Assembly (NCBI RefSeq): GCF_001552135.1
Contig: NZ_BCQP01000017.1
Location: 62,001-126,000, forward strand
Length of the DNA: 64,000 bases
Reading direction: 5' to 3'
Origin: Actinomadura chibensis NBRC 106107
Lineage (GTDB): Bacteria > Actinomycetota > Actinomycetes > Streptosporangiales > Streptosporangiaceae
Part shown: piece after piece, positions 9,019 through 17,168 of the stretch
Position numbering within the stretch: position 1 is the stretch's first letter
How the letters are laid out: each line of letters begins with the position of its first letter
Position numbers and translations under genes: made by a program
Notes under the pieces: model-generated
The model's input: only the letters and a program-made list of their open reading frames with translations
Told to the model about the DNA's origin: nothing
The model's database searches: none

Positions 9019-9377
9019 CCACCGGCGACGAGCTCTGGCTCGACGACGACGCCGGACGGCTGGTGCGCCCGTACGCGGTGATCGCGGGGCGCACCCGGCC
9101 CGCCGTCCGGCTCGACCTGCTCTCGTTAGTCGTGGCGACCGGGCCGCGTCCCGCCGGCCTCGACCTGGAGCACGAGAAGGCGCTCGACCTCTGCCGCGCT
9201 CCCACCTCCGTCGCCGAGGTGTCGGCGTACCTGGGGCTTCCGGTGGCGGTCACGAAGGTTCTCCTCGCCGACCTGGTGAGCTGCCGGGCGATGACCAGCC
9301 AAGCGCCGCGGCCCGCGGCGGAACTCACCGACCGAGACCTATTGGAGAAGCTGCTCGATGGCCTACAACGAGCCTGA
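9015..9377 (+). CDS. DUF742 domain protein (CvnC-like)
   Basis: This 120-residue protein has the usual DUF742 layout: an N-terminal LVRPYAVIAGRT motif, a basic central segment, and a winged-helix-like C-terminal part around TSVAEVSAYLGLPVAVTKVL. It is the third conserved conservon member; its exact role is not established, but family members are thought to act in the membrane-bound complex. It overlaps the roadblock gene by four bases and the GTPase gene by twenty, so the three are translationally coupled. Confidence 0.92.
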   Translation: MTTGDELWLDDDAGRLVRPYAVIAGRTRPAVRLDLLSLVVATGPRPAGLDLEHEKALDLCRAPTSVAEVSAYLGLPVAVTKVLLADLVSCRAMTSQAPRPAAELTDRDLLEKLLDGLQRA

Positions 9378-10005
9378 GGTGTTCCCCACTCAGGTCAAGA
9401 TCCTGATCGCCGGCGGCTTCGGCGTGGGGAAGACGACGTTCGTCGGCGCGGCCAGCGAGATCGAGCCGCTCAGCACCGAGGAGCTCATCACCACGGCGAG
9501 CGTCGGCATCGACGACCTCGGCGGCGTCGAGAAGAAGTCCACGACCACCGTCGCGCTCGACTTCGGCCGGATCACGATCAGCCTGCACGGGATCGTCCTC
9601 TACCTGTTCGGGACGCCGGGCCAGGAGCGCTTCTGGTTCCTGTGGGACGAGCTGTCCGCGGGCGCGCTCGGCGCCGTCGTGCTGGCCGACACCCGCCGCC
9701 TTGAGGCGTGCTTCGAGGCCGTCGACTTCTTCGAGAGCCGGGGGCTGCGCTTCCTCGTCGCGGTGAACGAGTTCGACGGCGCGTTCCGCTACGAGCCCGA
9801 CGAGGTCCGGGCCGCGCTCGAACTCGACCAGCGGGTGCCGATCGTCCTGTGCGACGCGCGCGACCGCCGGTCCGCGATCTCGGTGCTGCAGTCGCTGATC
9901 CGGCACCTGCTGAGCACAGTCCCGTCCGAAGCCGCCGACCCTTCCGCCAGCGAACCCGCCGCCGCCGACACCGCCGTCCCCGCCGCACAGGGAGATGCCC
10001 CGTGA
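9358..10005 (+). CDS. Conservon Ras-like GTPase (CvnD-like)
   Basis: This 215-residue protein is a small GTPase: P-loop GGFGVGKTTFVGA near residue 18, a switch I region with TTASVGIDD, switch II as FGTPGQERFWFLWDEL, and VAVNEFDG in place of the usual NKxD guanine motif. That substitution is typical of conservon GTPases. The last 25 residues are Ala/Pro-rich. It overlaps the DUF742 gene by twenty bases. In known conservons this protein cycles nucleotide at the membrane under control of the kinase and roadblock proteins. Confidence 0.93.
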   Translation: MAYNEPEVFPTQVKILIAGGFGVGKTTFVGAASEIEPLSTEELITTASVGIDDLGGVEKKSTTTVALDFGRITISLHGIVLYLFGTPGQERFWFLWDELSAGALGAVVLADTRRLEACFEAVDFFESRGLRFLVAVNEFDGAFRYEPDEVRAALELDQRVPIVLCDARDRRSAISVLQSLIRHLLSTVPSEAADPSASEPAAADTAVPAAQGDAP

Positions 10006-10583
10006 TCCACGAACCGCTGTTCGAGCCGCCCGGCCACCTGCTCACCCCCGACGACCACGAGATGCCGCAGCGGGTGACGCGGCTGCGCGAGCTCGGCCTC
10101 GGGCAGGCGCCCGACCCCGAGTTCGACGCGTTCGCCCGCGAGCTGGCCGAGGCCGCGCGGCGGCTCGCCGACACCGACCAGGCCCCGTTCGCGATGGTCA
10201 ACTTCGTCACCGACCGGCAGTTCCTCGCCGGGCTCTACGCCCCGCCCGCGCCCGGCTCCGACGCGGGCGGCGCCGTCCAGCTCGGCCGGGAGGTGCCGCT
10301 CGACCACGGCTACTGCCCGCACGTGGTGGTCCGGCGCAAGGCCCTCGTCCTGGACGACGTGTGCGACTACCCGAGGTTCGCGGGGAACCCGGTCGTCGAC
10401 AAGCTCGGCATCCGGACCTATGTCGGCGCCCCCCTCATCGACCACACCGGCACCACCCTCGGGACGATCTGCATCGTCGACAGCGAGCCCCGCCCGTGGG
10501 GCCACCCCGGCCTGCACCTGATCAAGGAAAGGGCGGCGGATCTCGTCCAGCTGATCCGCCGCCGCGAGGAGCTGCTTCCCTAG
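10002..10583 (+). CDS. GAF domain protein, fifth conservon gene
   Basis: This 193-residue protein is a single GAF domain with PFAMVNFVTDRQFLAGL, LDHGYCPHVVVRRK and a TLGTICIVDSEPRPW ending motif typical of GAF sensors. There is no output domain. GTG 10002 overlaps the GTPase stop as GTGA and is preceded by GGGAGA, so it is the last gene of the conservon operon and probably supplies small-molecule or redox sensing to it. The Cys in GYCPHVV is notable but a ligand cannot be predicted. Its stop overlaps that of the convergent acyl-CoA dehydrogenase in CTAG. Confidence 0.88.
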   Translation: MIHEPLFEPPGHLLTPDDHEMPQRVTRLRELGLGQAPDPEFDAFARELAEAARRLADTDQAPFAMVNFVTDRQFLAGLYAPPAPGSDAGGAVQLGREVPLDHGYCPHVVVRRKALVLDDVCDYPRFAGNPVVDKLGIRTYVGAPLIDHTGTTLGTICIVDSEPRPWGHPGLHLIKERAADLVQLIRRREELLP

Positions 10584-12091
10584 TACCGCGACGCCTCCGC
10601 GGGCATCGGGATGGAACGTGAGAACGGCGGTTCGTCCGGGGACGCGGGGACGCCGTCCTTGGCGTCGAGCACGCCCGCGGCGAGCAGGCCGAACTCCGTC
10701 TCGACACCGGCGATGTCCGCCTTGAGGAACTCCATCGCCGCGCGGGCCCGGTCGACGTCGGCCCCGGTCTCGGCGGCCCACCGCATGACCTGGCTGATCG
10801 CGAACGCGTAGGCGATCGCGCGACCGGCGAGGACGAGGTGCTCCTGCCTCAGCTCGCCGTCGAGGAAGCGCAGGTCGAGGCGGTGCGCGGCGACGGCGGG
10901 GGCCGTCAGCGCCCAGTTCGCGAGGTACTCGCTGAGCGGGCGTCCGGGCGTCCGGGCGAGGCAGTACTCGGCGAGCTGCTGGCTGAGCAGGTCGTTGGTG
11001 CCGTCGAAGATCGTGTAGACGCGGGCGTCGAGGAACGCCTGCGCGGAGATGTTCGTGGGCGACTCGCAGCGGTACCCTTCGCCGCCGACGAGCTGCTGGT
11101 AGTGCTCCGCGGCGCTGAGCATCCGCTCGGTGGCGACGGTCTTGATCGCCTGGACGGCGGGGAACGCGCCGATCATGTCGGTCTTCATGTCCAGCGCGGT
11201 CTGGAGGTAGTGGTTGAGCGCCTGGCAGACGGCGTAGGACGTGTCGATCGCCGCCAGCCGGTACCGGGCGAACCGGATCGCCGACAGCGGGCCGGGCCCG
11301 ATCCGGCGGCGGTCGGCGTAGGCGTGCGCCTCGCGGCTGATGCGGCGCAGGAACCCGCAGCCCATCGCCGCCATCATCGCCCGCGACGCCATGAGCATCT
11401 CGACCATGGGGCGCAGGTTGCGGCCGTCCGCGCGGATCCGCCGGTGCTCGGGGATCACCGCGTCGATCTCGTTCAGCCCGTAGTCGATGACCTTGAGGCC
11501 GAGCGGCTCATACGGCTGCAGGGTGCGGAAACCCTCGCTGCGCTTGACGATGAAGTAGCCGTACTCGCGTTCGCCGCCCTGGTCGTTCTTCGCGCTGACC
11601 AGCCACCAGTGCGCGCTGCTGCTGAACGCCTGCCAGTGCTTGCGGCCGCGGATCCGGTAGCCCCCGTCGACCTCCTCGAACGTGGTCGTCATGCCCGACA
11701 TCGCGGAACCGCAGCCGGGTTCGGTCGAGGCGAACCCGCAGATCATGGGGTCGCTGCCGGCGTACTGGGGCAGCACCTCCCGTTTGGCCTCGGCGCCCGC
11801 CCAGAGGGCGATGGGCCGCAACGCCACACCCGTGATGACCGTGACGTACATGCCCAGCGGAAGGTTCCATTCGGACAAAGTCTCTACTACCCGACACATT
11901 TCTTGATGGCTGTCGCGGCCGCCGTACTCCTTCGGCAGCGTCGGGAGGAGCACGCCCGCTCGGGTGAGCAGCGTCCAGTCGTCGGCTGGGAGGTTCTCCT
12001 GGGGGTAGGTCGCGGTGTCGAACCGGGGGGCGATCGCTGCGATGCCGGCGAGGAAATCGCTGGTGGACATCGTCTGAAGGACGTTCGTCAT
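10580..12091 (-). CDS. Acyl-CoA dehydrogenase family protein
   Basis: This flavoenzyme of about 503 residues would carry out alpha,beta-dehydrogenation of an acyl-CoA. It shows the family order: an N-terminal helical domain with LPKEYGGRDS, the FAD/substrate segment ICGFASTEPGCGSAMSG, a beta domain with GRKHWQAFSSSAHWWLVS, and a C-terminal helical domain with VGGEGYRCESPTN and ARVYTIFDGTNDLLSQQLAE. The catalytic Glu position falls near YRCESP in this subfamily, so the exact base is uncertain. ATG 12091 is chosen, with GTG 12106 as an alternative. It is monocistronic and converges on the conservon. Confidence 0.9.
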   Translation of the reverse strand: MTNVLQTMSTSDFLAGIAAIAPRFDTATYPQENLPADDWTLLTRAGVLLPTLPKEYGGRDSHQEMCRVVETLSEWNLPLGMYVTVITGVALRPIALWAGAEAKREVLPQYAGSDPMICGFASTEPGCGSAMSGMTTTFEEVDGGYRIRGRKHWQAFSSSAHWWLVSAKNDQGGEREYGYFIVKRSEGFRTLQPYEPLGLKVIDYGLNEIDAVIPEHRRIRADGRNLRPMVEMLMASRAMMAAMGCGFLRRISREAHAYADRRRIGPGPLSAIRFARYRLAAIDTSYAVCQALNHYLQTALDMKTDMIGAFPAVQAIKTVATERMLSAAEHYQQLVGGEGYRCESPTNISAQAFLDARVYTIFDGTNDLLSQQLAEYCLARTPGRPLSEYLANWALTAPAVAAHRLDLRFLDGELRQEHLVLAGRAIAYAFAISQVMRWAAETGADVDRARAAMEFLKADIAGVETEFGLLAAGVLDAKDGVPASPDEPPFSRSIPMPAEASRY

Positions 12092-12106
12092 GGTGTCCGC
12101 TCTCAC

Positions 12107-13018
12107 GGGTCGGCGGGTCGTGCGGGGGAAGTCGTCGGACTCCGGCGATCTATGAGCGTGTCCGATTCGCTACAGACAACCGACCATGCGAACCTCCTTC
12201 CCGTTTGAGACTCTCACGTCATCGTTAACCGGCTCATCACCACGTGCAAGACAGGTTTTGCTCACCGTAACCGGATTCGGCCAATCCCCCGGCGGCGTCT
12301 TGTGCTAACGGCACGGGCATCCGAGGGTGTCGCCCGCGCGGGCGGGCACGCGCGCGGGCGGGACGGGCGCGGCGGGCGCGTGGGCGGACGCGCGGGCGGG
12401 CGCGAGGGGCGCGGGCCGCGCCGCGGACGGCTCTCCTGGCAGCTCAGCCGCATCGGCCACGTGAGACTCTCCTTCATCAGGACAAAGTTGATCGTAAACC
12501 GTTTGCGTTGTCCAGTTCCGCCATTCGCCGAAAGCCCGCCGCGGCGGCATTGGGAACGCGCTGACCTTCGGGTTCGTTGGGGCAACGGAACGCGCGGCGG
12601 ACGGCGCCTGACAAATGACGCGCAGTTTCCGGCGTGGATCGGTCCCAACGGGTCCGGGGGTCGCGCGTTAGAGCCGATCCGAGATGATCAGCCGGAGGAC
12701 AACGCCGGAATCGGCGAAAGCGGGCTGGGCGGCGGCGGAATCGAGTACCGGAACAGGGCTCCGGACGCCGCTCGCCCCCGGGGCCGGGCGCGGGCGGACG
12801 GCACGCTGCCGTGCGTCCGCCAGCCCCCCCTTCCGGCGAAACGTGATAAACGGGCTCTGCTCACTGGCGGATCCGGCACGGTGGTTTCGCCCGCGGGTCT
12901 CCTTTGCCGGCGCCCCGCAGGACCATTGCTTACGGTCGGCCCCGCGTTAGTCATGGACCGTTTCGGCCGCCCCAAACGACCGGCGTTTTCCCGCGCCCGC
13001 GGACGGTCGCATTCGCCC
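12107..13018. other. Long gap between acyl-CoA dehydrogenase and zinc-ribbon gene
   Basis: About 900 bases without a confident gene. The left end (12110-12270) is relatively AT-rich and should hold the promoter of the leftward acyl-CoA dehydrogenase. Positions 12320-12430 are an almost pure GC run. One small leftward ORF (12305-12460) has a good ribosome-binding site and is listed separately. The rest, 12600-13018, has only open frames without coding character. Confidence 0.5.
12305..12460 (-). CDS. Candidate small protein, 51 residues, Ala/Pro-rich, C-terminal CPCR
   Basis: GTG 12460 is preceded by GAAGGAGAG at a good spacing, and upstream of that lies a noticeably AT-richer stretch that could be a promoter. 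The product starts ADAAELPGEP, is mostly Ala and Pro, and ends GDTLGCPCR. Third codon positions are almost all G or C in this frame, but the DNA is so GC-rich that this is weak support. I do not recognise the sequence. The C-terminal Cys-Pro-Cys makes a modified peptide conceivable, but there is no modifying enzyme next to it. Confidence 0.3.
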   Translation of the reverse strand: MADAAELPGEPSAARPAPLAPARASAHAPAAPVPPARVPARAGDTLGCPCR

Positions 13019-13531
13019 TTACTTCTCGGCGCTAAGGTTCCAGGTGGACGGCAGTTCGGCGGCGCAGACCGCGCAGAAGAAGTGGCCGTCCTTGACAAGG
13101 TTGCGTTCCCCGCACTCGGCACAGCGGCGGAAGATGATCGGGTCGGTGAAATGCCCCGGGTGCGGCAGCCCCACCCGGTCGAGCGCCGCGGCGACGGCGG
13201 GCCACGAGGCCGGGTCGGGGCAGTACCCGGTCGACTGGTTGCTGATCCCGTCCACGCGGTGGCGGCCGTCCTCCAGGACGAAGGCGATCTCGCCTGCGCT
13301 CAGCACCGCCCGGCCGTCCGCGCAGGCGACGTGCTCGCTGCGCCGGGGCGCGAGCCGCAGCACCCCGTCCAGTCCGACGACGAACGTGAAGGGCTCCGCC
13401 GACTCGTCCTCAGCGAGCGTGGCCCACCAGGCGGTGAAGTCACCGCCCGAATCTACCCGCGTCCCCCCACTACCGGGGCGCACCGCCGCCAGAATCTCGG
13501 GAGGCCCCACGTACTCGTATTCGACGGGCAT
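13019..13531 (-). CDS. Uncharacterised zinc-ribbon protein
   Basis: This 170-residue protein has a C-terminal zinc ribbon with two Cys pairs (CAEC and CAVC, about 13 residues apart) near residues 137-155. The N-terminal part starts PVEYEYVGPPEIL, is acidic, and ends before the ribbon in a HPGHFTDP segment. ATG 13531 is preceded by AAAGGA eight bases upstream. I recognise it only as an actinomycete hypothetical protein with a metal-binding end; function is unknown. It lies downstream of, and on the same strand as, the cupin gene, about 100 bases away. Confidence 0.8.
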   Translation of the reverse strand: MPVEYEYVGPPEILAAVRPGSGGTRVDSGGDFTAWWATLAEDESAEPFTFVVGLDGVLRLAPRRSEHVACADGRAVLSAGEIAFVLEDGRHRVDGISNQSTGYCPDPASWPAVAAALDRVGLPHPGHFTDPIIFRRCAECGERNLVKDGHFFCAVCAAELPSTWNLSAEK

Positions 13532-13577
13532 TCAGGGGTCCTTTACCGGCGGAGTTTCGTCCGCGGTCAGGCTAACG

Positions 13578-13608
13578 CCCGTCCCGTCCCGGCTGGACCG
13601 GGGACGGG
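13578..13608 (-). terminator. Weak stem-loop downstream of the cupin gene
   Basis: CCCGTCCC (13578-13585) pairs with GGGACGGG (13601-13608) across a 15-base loop, about 25 bases beyond the cupin stop. There is no T tract. It may end the cupin transcript. Confidence 0.3.
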
Positions 13609-13633
13609 GCGAGCGTCGCGCGGGTCAGGTTCT

Positions 13634-13987
13634 CTATGCCTTCGCGTAGTCGCCGATGTTGCCCGCGAAGTCGAACATCACGCAGGGTTCGTCGCCGACG
13701 ACCCAGGCGTCGTGGCCCGGCGGGAGGACGAACACGTCCCCGGGGCCGACCTCGCCTTCCGAGCCGTCCCGCATGAGCAGGCGCATCCGTCCCTGGACGA
13801 CGTAGCCGTTGTGGTGGACTTCGCAGAGGTCCGTTCCGGCGATGTCCTTCACCGATTCCGTCCAGCGCCATCCGGGCTCGAACGTGGCGCGGCCGAACAC
13901 CAGACCCGACATGTTGAGGATCTCGATGTGCCCCCGTGGGAAGTCGCGGCGCTCGTCCGGCTTCTCGATGCTCTTGATTTCCGTCAT
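13634..13987 (-). CDS. Cupin domain protein
   Basis: This 117-residue single-domain cupin has the first metal motif region EVHHNGYVVQGRMRLLM, followed by EGEVGPGDVFVLPPGHDAWVV, which provides the second. The His residues after the EV pair and in PPGHDAW could bind a metal. ATG 13987 follows AGGGGG at a good distance. Single-domain cupins of this type are often sensors or small dioxygenases; no substrate can be assigned. It stands alone between the zinc-ribbon gene and the divergent MOSC gene. Confidence 0.85.
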   Translation of the reverse strand: MTEIKSIEKPDERRDFPRGHIEILNMSGLVFGRATFEPGWRWTESVKDIAGTDLCEVHHNGYVVQGRMRLLMRDGSEGEVGPGDVFVLPPGHDAWVVGDEPCVMFDFAGNIGDYAKA

Positions 13988-14164
13988 GATGGTCCCCCTT
14001 TCACCATCGTTTCCACGCTCGCACCGGCCCTGACATGCGTCAAGGAGACCGGGACACCCCATCGCCCGGACGCGGGTCAAGAATCGGCATTTCCCCGCCA
14101 CCCCCGCCCCCGCCCGCCGGAAATCGAGTCGCGGCGGGACGGGGCGGCTCCGTATCGTCGCCCT

Positions 14165-14812
14165 GTGAAGCTCCTTTCGGTCAACGTCGGCAGGCCGCGC
14201 ACCAACCACTGGCAGGCGCCCGAGCTGACGGGCATCGACAAACGTCCGGTCGACGGCCCGGTCATGGTCGCCGCCCCCGTCTCGGAGGACACGGGCGAGG
14301 TGGGCCTCGCCGGGGACCGCGTGTACGACACGCGCAACCACGGCGGCCCCGACCAGGCCGTCTACGCCTACGCGCGGGAGGATCTCGACCGGTGGGCGGA
14401 CGAGCTCGGCCGCGTGCTGCCGAACGGCGTGTTCGGCGAGAACCTCACCACGTCCGGGATCGACGTGAACGGCGCGCTGATCGGCGAGCGGTGGCGGCTC
14501 GGCGCGCGGGTCGTGCTGGAGGTGAGCCTCCCGCGCATCCCCTGCGCCACCTTCCAGGGCTGGCTGGAGGAGAAGGGCTGGATCAAGCGGTTCACGGCGG
14601 AGGCGCGCCCCGGCGCGTACCTGCGGGTGATCGAACCGGGCGAGATCCGCGCCGCCGACCCGGTGGAGGTCGTCCACCGCCCGGACCACGACGTGACGGT
14701 GGCCGTCGCGTTCCGCGCCCTCACCAACGAACCCGAATTGCTCCCGCGCCTGCTGCACGTCGAAGCCCTCCCCGAATATGCGAAAGACGTCGTCCGCCGC
14801 CGCACCGACTAA
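14165..14812 (+). CDS. MOSC domain protein (YiiM-like)
   Basis: This 215-residue protein carries a MOSC domain, the fold that binds a molybdenum cofactor sulfur. It has the GDRVYDTRNHGGPDQAVYAY region, GVFGENLTTSGIDVN, and the conserved Cys in LPRIPCATFQGW that would bind the metal. The C-terminal 50 residues are helical as in the YiiM group, which reduces N-hydroxylated compounds. The start is GTG 14165 with no ribosome-binding site, but TATCGT lies seven bases upstream, so the transcript may be leaderless. A short C-terminal segment ends in YAKDVVRRRTD. Confidence 0.87.
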   Translation: MKLLSVNVGRPRTNHWQAPELTGIDKRPVDGPVMVAAPVSEDTGEVGLAGDRVYDTRNHGGPDQAVYAYAREDLDRWADELGRVLPNGVFGENLTTSGIDVNGALIGERWRLGARVVLEVSLPRIPCATFQGWLEEKGWIKRFTAEARPGAYLRVIEPGEIRAADPVEVVHRPDHDVTVAVAFRALTNEPELLPRLLHVEALPEYAKDVVRRRTD

Positions 14813-14841
14813 AGGGTTTGGGGTCCCCGGGATGGGCGTAG

Positions 14842-14858
14842 GGGCCCTAGGGCCCTAG
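14842..14858. repeat. Overlapping perfect palindromes
   Basis: GGGCCCTAGGGCCC (14842-14855) and CTAGGGCCCTAG (14847-14858) are both perfect palindromes and overlap. They lie just after the MOSC gene and before the secreted unknown. They could form a terminator stem or be a protein site. Confidence 0.45.
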
Positions 14859-14932
14859 AGGCGGGGCGACCCGAATTCGTAGCGTTCCTTTTGCTCGATC
14901 AAGGAACCAGCGAATTCGAGGGGCGCAGCAGA

Positions 14933-15535
14933 ATGATGAAGAAATTCGCGGCGATCGCGGCGGTGGGCGCAACGGCGACGGTCGTCGGAGGGACGATCGT
15001 CCTCGCACAGGGTGACGACGAGCCGGCCGCGAAGAACGTGTCGGCCGTGGCGGGGGCGTCCGCGCAGAAGAAGGCCAGCGAGGGCCAACCCTGCGTAATC
15101 AAGAAATGGTCCCAGTACAGGAAGTTCGTCGGCACCCAGTACGAGTGGCCGAACAATTCCGAGTTCCGGGCCTCCGCCTATGGCCCCAATTCCAGCCTGT
15201 CGCTCAGCGTGAGCGCGACGCGCACCACCGCCATCGACGCGACGTTCGGCATCTCGAAGGCCGACATCGGCGCGACGATCGGGATCAACGTGTCGGAGGC
15301 CCGCACGATCAACAGGACCTTCACCAAGAACCTGACGAAGAAGGGCCACTACTCCGTTCGCGCCGGTCTCGTCTACAAGAAGTACGTCTTCAACGCCTAC
15401 GAGACGCGCGGCAAGATCCACTGGCCCAACCACAAGGTGTACACGTGCAAGTGGGACGGCGTCCAACGCCACTACCTCGGCACGGGGCACGTCAGGTGGT
15501 TCTGGACCTACGACTTCAAGGTCACCAAGGTCTGA
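14933..15535 (+). CDS. Secreted protein of unknown function, beta-rich
   Basis: This 200-residue product starts MMKKFAAIAAVGATATVVGG, a classical signal peptide with lysines and a hydrophobic core, and should be exported. After an Ala/Lys-rich linker, the mature part alternates Ser/Thr and hydrophobic residues (SSLSLSVSATRTTAI, then ARTINRTFTKNLTKKG), as in long amphipathic beta strands, and ends with paired aromatic residues (HVRWFWTYDFKV). It has two Cys in the mature region (CVIKK and YTCKW) that could form a disulfide. I do not recognise a family; a pore-forming or binding role is only a guess. A strong terminator follows. Confidence 0.75.
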   Translation: MMKKFAAIAAVGATATVVGGTIVLAQGDDEPAAKNVSAVAGASAQKKASEGQPCVIKKWSQYRKFVGTQYEWPNNSEFRASAYGPNSSLSLSVSATRTTAIDATFGISKADIGATIGINVSEARTINRTFTKNLTKKGHYSVRAGLVYKKYVFNAYETRGKIHWPNHKVYTCKWDGVQRHYLGTGHVRWFWTYDFKVTKV

Positions 15536-15549
15536 GCCAGAACCAGAGC

Positions 15550-15582
15550 GCCGCCCCCGAGCCGATTCGCCTCGGGGGCGGC
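15550..15582 (+). terminator. Rho-independent type terminator
   Basis: A perfect 12-base stem, GCCGCCCCCGAG (15550-15561) with CTCGGGGGCGGC (15571-15582), a 9-base loop, and CCTTTCTC after it. It lies 15 bases past the stop of the secreted protein gene. Confidence 0.85.
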
Positions 15583-15612
15583 CCTTTCTCGTCGGCGCGA
15601 AGTCGCGCTAGG

Positions 15613-16080
15613 TCACGGCGCGGGGATCTCTCGGATCAGCCGGGACGTCCAGGGGCACCAGACCAGGCCGGGCAGGAACGCGCCGCCCGCCTCGTCCAGG
15701 TGGTCTTCGACATAGGGAATGGTGGCGTCGCAGACCTCGATGGCGACGTCGAAGAAATCGACGGTGTCGGGGTTGTAGTGGTAACTCCAGCGCGGGTTGT
15801 AGTCGGCCTGGCGCTTGAGGATCCTGCCGAGGATGTGCGGCCGGTCGGTGGTCTCGCCGTTGACCAGGTCGCGGGCGTGCTGGATCTTGGCGGGGTCGGT
15901 GAGTTTGAGGACGGCCTCTTCCCGGGTGATGTCGGTGAAGACGAAGTACGCCGCCACGTCGGCGCGGGCGGGCGGCGCGACGCCCACGGTCAGCGGTGCG
16001 ACCACGGCGACGGCGACCGCCGCGGCGAGCGCCCGCAGGCGCCGCTTCGCCGTCAGCAACGGGGCAGTGAACTGGAACAA
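15613..16080 (-). CDS. Secreted BP74-like domain protein
   Basis: About 155 residues. The mature part begins AYFVFTDITREEAVLKLTDP and continues IQHARDLVNGETTDRPHILG, RWSYHYNPDTVDFFDVAIEV and PYVEDHLDEAGGAFLPG, which I recognise as the BP74 N-terminal domain seen in small secreted proteins. A signal peptide precedes it (KRRLRALAAAVAVAVVAPL ending in PPARADV). No ATG fits; TTG 16080 with GGAGGG just before it is the best start, though the spacing is short. Two Cys residues in the C-terminal third could pair. Function is not established. Confidence 0.72.
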   Translation of the reverse strand: MFQFTAPLLTAKRRLRALAAAVAVAVVAPLTVGVAPPARADVAAYFVFTDITREEAVLKLTDPAKIQHARDLVNGETTDRPHILGRILKRQADYNPRWSYHYNPDTVDFFDVAIEVCDATIPYVEDHLDEAGGAFLPGLVWCPWTSRLIREIPAP

Positions 16081-16322
16081 GGTCCCTCCATGGGAGTCGG
16101 CGGACCGGCGTGATCCGGTCCGACCGACGCATACCCAGAGCGAATGATCGACTACTCTTCGCGTCCACTTCCGGCATTCTCGCCCCCGTGGCCACGCATG
16201 GTGGATATGCTGTGACGTTAAGTAACACCCGGTCGTCCACCAAGCCAAGCAAGAAGCCGGGATTGCCCCACGATGGCCGGGCGCTTAGCGTTCGACGGGA
16301 TGCCTAGCGGAGGGGAGTCAGG

Positions 16323-17168
16323 GTGGACGCGTCCGTCGCACGGGACTTCTGGATGGTCCTCGAACCGATTCACGCCGTCACGTACTTCTCGCCGGAATGC
16401 CTGGACGGCGCCAAGGAGATCGGCCTCAAGGGATTCTGGATGGGCTATTTCGGGAGCCGTGGCGCGCCGCTCGGCCCCGTCCCGGCCGGGGTGATCGAGG
16501 CGTCCTTCTTCGGTTTCCACCCGTCCCGCGTCCGGCGCGCGATACCCGACGCGTGGAGCTTCGCGTCCCCGGCCGACATCCTCCGAACCCGCAGCGCCAC
16601 CGCGGCGAAGGCACTCCGCCGAGTGGCCCCGGAAATTGAAGCCGTCGCCCCCAAAGCCATACCGCCCCTTCGCGCCGTGGTGGACGCGGCCGACGCCGCC
16701 GGACGTGTCCTGTTCGCGGCCAACCGCGACCTAGCCCTCCCCGAAGACCCGGTCGAGGCCCTCTGGCAATTGGCGACCACCCTGCGCGAACACCGAGGCG
16801 ACGGCCACGTCGCGGCGTTGACGTCCGCCGGCTTGAACGGCTTGGAAGCCAACGTCCTGGCATCCGCGATGGACCTGGTCCCCACGGACAGGATCCGAGA
16901 CAGCCGAGGCTGGTCAGCCGAGGAATGGACGAATGGAGTCGCCACCCTGACAACCCGCGGCCTCCTGGACGAGAACGGCGTCACCCAAAAGGGCCGCGCC
17001 CTGCGCACCGAGATAGAAGACCGAACAGACGCCCTGGCCGCCCCGCCCTACCTGGCCTTGGACGCCCCCGAAACCGTCCACGAACTCCTGAAACCGTTCG
17101 CCCGCGCCCTAGCCGAAACAGGCGAGATCCCCTTCCCCAACCCCATCGGCGTCCCCCGCCCCACGTAA
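16323..17168 (+). CDS. SCO6745 family protein
   Basis: This 281-residue protein matches the SCO6745/SalK-like family of actinomycetes: an N-terminal segment WMVLEPIHAVTYFSPEC, then FWMGYFGSRGAPLGPV, and a C-terminal winged-helix-like part with LTTRGLLDENGVTQKGRALR. GTG 16323 follows GGAGGGGAG. The family is common but uncharacterised; the winged helix suggests regulation or nucleic-acid binding, the rest suggests an alpha-helical ligand domain. It is probably monocistronic. The last third uses visibly less biased codons than neighbours. Confidence 0.85.
   Translation: MDASVARDFWMVLEPIHAVTYFSPECLDGAKEIGLKGFWMGYFGSRGAPLGPVPAGVIEASFFGFHPSRVRRAIPDAWSFASPADILRTRSATAAKALRRVAPEIEAVAPKAIPPLRAVVDAADAAGRVLFAANRDLALPEDPVEALWQLATTLREHRGDGHVAALTSAGLNGLEANVLASAMDLVPTDRIRDSRGWSAEEWTNGVATLTTRGLLDENGVTQKGRALRTEIEDRTDALAAPPYLALDAPETVHELLKPFARALAETGEIPFPNPIGVPRPT

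Noticed and set aside
12262-12648. A leftward 128-codon frame with Arg/Pro-rich product
   Set aside because: It overlaps the better-supported small ORF, has Arg/Pro composition expected by chance in such GC runs, and has no suitable start.
12302-14812. An 836-codon + strand open frame
   Set aside because: Only the last 216 codons (MOSC gene) have coding character; the rest crosses a gap and the antisense of two real genes.
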